Below are positions 5,818-7,994 of a stretch of DNA of 7,994 bases, piece after piece (position 1 is the stretch's first letter; every line of letters starts with the position of its first letter). The stretch is taken from contig DAHVFL010000206.1 of assembly GCA_027316975.1 (NCBI GenBank), positions 1 to 7,994 of the forward strand. The letters are read 5' to 3'. The position numbers were made by a program, and so were the translations under genes. The notes under the pieces are model-generated. The model was not told where the DNA came from. It saw only the letters and a list, made by a program, of their open reading frames with translations, and made no database searches. Source of the stretch: Chloroflexota bacterium (GTDB lineage: Bacteria; Chloroflexota; Ktedonobacteria; Ktedonobacterales; Ktedonobacteraceae).

Positions 5818-6615
5818 ATGGAATATCCCACCGGAATCGGTACCTCCGATGCCACCAGCATTCACCTGCTTGGTCACGATCTTGCTGGCGAGCTGATTGG
5901 TTCAATCGGCTTTGGCGAGCTGGCTCTCTGGCTTGCCACACAGCAGCGACCGGCACCGCAGCAGGTGCGCGTATTCGAGGCTGTGCTTGTTTCACTGGCC
6001 GATCACGGCTTTACTCCGACCGCGATCGCTGCGCGCCTGACCCTGTATAGCGCCCCGGATGCCATCCAGGGTGCGCTGGCAGCTGGCCTGCTGGGTGGCG
6101 GCTCGCGGTTCCTCGGCGTCACAGAAGACACTGGCCGTTTTCTCGCTAACACCCTGGCAACCGTCGCGGACCACCTCCCGGAGACCGATGAGCAATGGGA
6201 CGCGCTTGCCCGCCATGCTGTCGCCGAGCAGCGCGCCGCTGGCCGCTTTGTCCCAGGCCTGGGCCACCCCGTCCATAAGACTGTTGATCCTCGAACAGCC
6301 GTAATCATCGCGATTGCCGAGCAGGAGGGCCTGCGGGGACCGCACCTGCGCTTGTTCGAGGCTATTGGTCGTGTCCATGCCGGAGTCATTGGCCGCAAAC
6401 TGTCACTTAACGGAGCCGGAGTGGCAGGTGCCGCGCTAGCTGACATCGGACTGCCACCCGAGTTGCTGCGCGGCGTGGCCCTGCTCGCGCGCGCGGCGGG
6501 ACTACTCGGTCATATCGCTGAAGAGCTGCGTCACCCCATCGCACCCGACATCTACTCAGCGATCGACCGCAATGCTGTATACCAGCCAACCGCAAGCAAG
6601 GAGAAAAGATCGTGA
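5818..6615 (+). CDS. Citryl-CoA lyase-like protein (citrate synthase fold)
   Basis: A 265-residue protein matching the citrate-synthase-like C-terminal domain of ATP-citrate lyase and free-standing citryl-CoA lyases. Segments are LADHGFTPTAIAARLTLYSA (60-79) with H63, GLLGGGSRFLG (90-100), PGLGHPVHKTVDPR (146-159) with H150 equivalent to the GxGHRV histidine, and GLLGHIAEELRHPIAPDIYS near the end. Such enzymes cleave citryl-CoA to acetyl-CoA and oxaloacetate, or act on related hydroxyacyl-CoAs. Where ATP-citrate lyase has LNVDG with the catalytic Asp, this protein has LNGAG (197-201), so the usual general base is missing. ATG 5818 is chosen: the frame is open further upstream to 5548, but that part is non-homologous and runs through the hairpin repeat and the previous gene. 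AAGGA and GGGAG lie 4 and 9 nt before the ATG. Its stop overlaps the next start (GTGA). Presumably it cuts the CoA ester made by the adjacent CoA-transferase. Confidence 0.8.
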   Translation: MEYPTGIGTSDATSIHLLGHDLAGELIGSIGFGELALWLATQQRPAPQQVRVFEAVLVSLADHGFTPTAIAARLTLYSAPDAIQGALAAGLLGGGSRFLGVTEDTGRFLANTLATVADHLPETDEQWDALARHAVAEQRAAGRFVPGLGHPVHKTVDPRTAVIIAIAEQEGLRGPHLRLFEAIGRVHAGVIGRKLSLNGAGVAGAALADIGLPPELLRGVALLARAAGLLGHIAEELRHPIAPDIYSAIDRNAVYQPTASKEKRS

Positions 6616-7637
6616 CTGATAAACTTCTGACGACGGTTGTGGGAAGCTATCCTCAACCCGAGTGGCTGGTGGACCGCAAGAACTTACAGAATCGATTACC
6701 GCCACGCATCAGGGCGCGTGAAATCTGGCGCATCCCAGAGCCTCTGCTGCAACAAGCCCAGGATGATGCAACCCTCCTCGCCATTCGAGACATGGAGCGC
6801 GCAGGCATAGACATTATTTCTGATGGGGAGATACGAAGGGAGAGTTACTCCAACCGCTTCGCCACGGCGTTAAACGGGATGGATCTCGATAACCCGGGAG
6901 TGGCCCTGGATCGAACAGGTCATCCCAACCCTGTCCCGCGGGTCGTGGGCCCTATCCGCCGCTTACATCCGGTTGAAGTACGCGACGTGGAGTTTCTGCG
7001 ACGCAACACCAACCATCGCATCAAGATCACCGTGCCAGGCCCCTTCACTGTTACACAGCAGGCACAGGATGACTATTATCGCGATGAGAAAGCCCTGGCA
7101 TTGGATATCGCTGCAGCCATCAACGAGGAGATCAAAAGCTTGCAGGCTGCGGGTGCTGACGTTATACAGATTGATGAACCGTATCTGCAAGCGAGGCCGG
7201 AGAAGGCCAGGGCGTATGGGGTAGATGTCATCAACCGGGCACTGGAAGGGATTGAAGGACCAACGGCGCTGCACCTCTGCTTTGGATATGCTGCTATAGT
7301 TCATGACCGACCTCCCCGTTACTCATTCCTCACAGAGTTGCGTGATTGTGTCGTCAGGCAAATTTCGATTGAAGCGGCCCAACCATGCCTCGATCTATCG
7401 GTCCTTCGTCAATTAGCACATAAAACCCTCATTGTAGGCGTCTTGAATCTGGGCGATATGGAGGTGGAGACGACTGAGACCGTGGCCGGGAGAATACGCT
7501 CAGCCTTACAGTATGTAGAGCCAGAGCGCCTGATCCTGGCACCGGATTGCGGCATGAAATACCTGCCACGGGAAGTAGCCTTTGGCAAGCTACGCGCATT
7601 GGTCGAAGGAGCCAGCATTGTTCGGCAGGAATTGTAA
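6612..7637 (+). CDS. MetE C-terminal-type zinc methyltransferase (cobalamin-independent methionine synthase family)
   Basis: A 341-residue protein homologous to the C-terminal catalytic barrel of MetE (UROD/MetE-like fold, COG0620 type) and lacking the MetE N-terminal half. It opens TTVVGSYPQPEWL. It also has ISDGEIRRESY, VPGPFT, QIDEPYLQ (D188, E189) and the full zinc set: H221 and C223 (LHLCFG), E254 (ISIEAA) and C313 (APDCGM). E. coli MetE uses His641, Cys643, Glu665 and Cys726 in the same order. Family members activate a thiol on zinc: methionine synthesis in MetE, methyl transfer in archaeal core MetE, thiol addition to epoxides in epoxyalkane:CoM transferase. Being last in a CoA-ester catabolic operon argues against plain methionine synthesis, but the substrate is unknown. 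GTG at 6612 follows AAGGAG (6598-6603) by 8 nt and overlaps the preceding TGA, so the genes are probably translationally coupled. Confidence 0.85.
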   Translation: MTDKLLTTVVGSYPQPEWLVDRKNLQNRLPPRIRAREIWRIPEPLLQQAQDDATLLAIRDMERAGIDIISDGEIRRESYSNRFATALNGMDLDNPGVALDRTGHPNPVPRVVGPIRRLHPVEVRDVEFLRRNTNHRIKITVPGPFTVTQQAQDDYYRDEKALALDIAAAINEEIKSLQAAGADVIQIDEPYLQARPEKARAYGVDVINRALEGIEGPTALHLCFGYAAIVHDRPPRYSFLTELRDCVVRQISIEAAQPCLDLSVLRQLAHKTLIVGVLNLGDMEVETTETVAGRIRSALQYVEPERLILAPDCGMKYLPREVAFGKLRALVEGASIVRQEL

Positions 7638-7656
7638 GGATACGATCTTACCTGAC

Positions 7657-7679
7657 GGTTGGTTCATCTGATACCAACC
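7657..7679. terminator. Weak hairpin between convergent genes
   Basis: GGTTGGT (7657-7663) pairs with ACCAACC (7673-7679) across a 9-nt loop, 20 nt after the operon's last stop. There is no T tract on either side. A second small pair, GGGGT/ACCCC, lies near 7700-7717. They could aid termination between the two convergent genes, but support is weak. Confidence 0.25.
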
Positions 7680-7748
7680 CCCATACATTGCCATTATTAG
7701 CGGGGTCATCCATCACCCCGAAGCGGGTATCTAGCTCCTTCTGCTGAA

Positions 7749-7994
7749 CTACATTTTGCTTTCAGCGTCTTCCCCACGTTCTTTGTTCTCTATGATATTG
7801 CCGCTCTGGAAAAGCACCTTTTGTGCCTCCACACGCCATTTCGGCGTGCGCCGCATGAGAAACTCGAGATCCATAGAAAAGTGCAGGAACTCTTCCTTCT
7901 GCGCATCCTCCATGATGCTTCTCGCCTCTGCATCTTGCTCAATAGAAATGCGTTGCTGGTACCAACCAATGGCCTCGCACTCCTCCTGTAAAGA
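7749..7994 (-). CDS. Encapsulated-ferritin-like (EncFtn family) protein, C-terminal part
   Basis: Reading the minus strand from the window edge gives 81 residues and TAG at 7749-7751; the start lies outside. Two helices carry QEECEAIGWYQQRI and then AQKEEFLHFSMDLEFLMRR followed by TPKW. EncFtn proteins (Rhodospirillum rubrum type) have ferroxidase and entry residues Glu31, Glu32, Glu34, Trp38, Tyr39, Glu62 and His65 by my recollection. Here the E-E-x-E-x3-W-Y block and the E-x2-H block occur at identical spacing (Trp to Glu 24 residues, Trp to His 27). These half-ferritins form annular decamers, oxidise Fe(II) and are usually enclosed in an encapsulin nanocompartment encoded beside them. The C-terminus (ENKERGEDAESKM) is charged and lacks a recognisable encapsulin cargo peptide of the LTVGSLR type. 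Other short ferritin-like families remain possible. Confidence 0.7.
   Translation of the reverse strand, partial: SLQEECEAIGWYQQRISIEQDAEARSIMEDAQKEEFLHFSMDLEFLMRRTPKWRVEAQKVLFQSGNIIENKERGEDAESKM

Overview
The window looks like chromosomal DNA from a free-living, metabolically versatile bacterium. My best guess is Chloroflexota, class Ktedonobacteria. This rests on overall gene style and on a hairpin repeat of the TGTCATGCTGAGCGCAGCGAAG type that I remember from Chloroflexota and other soil bacteria. The taxonomy is an inference, not a demonstrated fact.

Left part (1-1725). The window opens with the last 29 codons of a plus-strand 3-hydroxyacyl-CoA dehydrogenase. A strong bidirectional hairpin terminator follows, then two minus-strand genes: a PRC-barrel/DUF2171-like protein and a soluble coiled-coil protein. 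Each minus-strand gene has its own sigma70-type promoter, and the coiled-coil start is corrected to 1646 by its ribosome binding site.

Middle (1726-2394). This stretch holds the 3' remnant of an amidohydrolase-2 family gene whose N-terminal two thirds are missing. It is followed by a well-formed promoter (TTGACA-N18-TATACT) with small symmetric and direct repeats that could be operators, then a leader of about 120 nt.

Operon (2395-7637). Five tightly spaced plus-strand genes follow: a zinc-dependent maleylpyruvate-isomerase/DinB-like protein with an SCP2-like C-terminal part; a VOC-fold metalloenzyme of the ring-cleavage-dioxygenase/glyoxalase type; a GNAT acetyltransferase fused to a CaiB/BaiF class III CoA-transferase; a citryl-CoA-lyase-like protein of citrate synthase fold; and a MetE C-terminal-type zinc methyltransferase. 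Two junctions are 4-nt overlaps (ATGA, GTGA). A perfect 27-bp inverted repeat sits at the 3' end of the fusion gene and supplies its last codons and stop. The mix (metal-dependent dioxygenase/isomerase fold, CoA transfer, CoA-ester C-C lyase, one-carbon or thiol transferase, with an amidohydrolase remnant and a 3-hydroxyacyl-CoA dehydrogenase nearby) suggests catabolism of an unidentified aromatic or branched organic acid through CoA esters. I do not recognise it as a characterised pathway.

Right end (7638-7994). A convergent minus-strand gene, cut by the window edge, encodes the C-terminal 81 residues of a ferritin-like protein whose iron-site residues match the encapsulated ferritin (EncFtn) pattern and spacing. 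An encapsulin gene may lie just beyond the window, and the visible C-terminus lacks an obvious encapsulin cargo peptide.

There is no rRNA, tRNA, CRISPR array or transposase gene that I can see.
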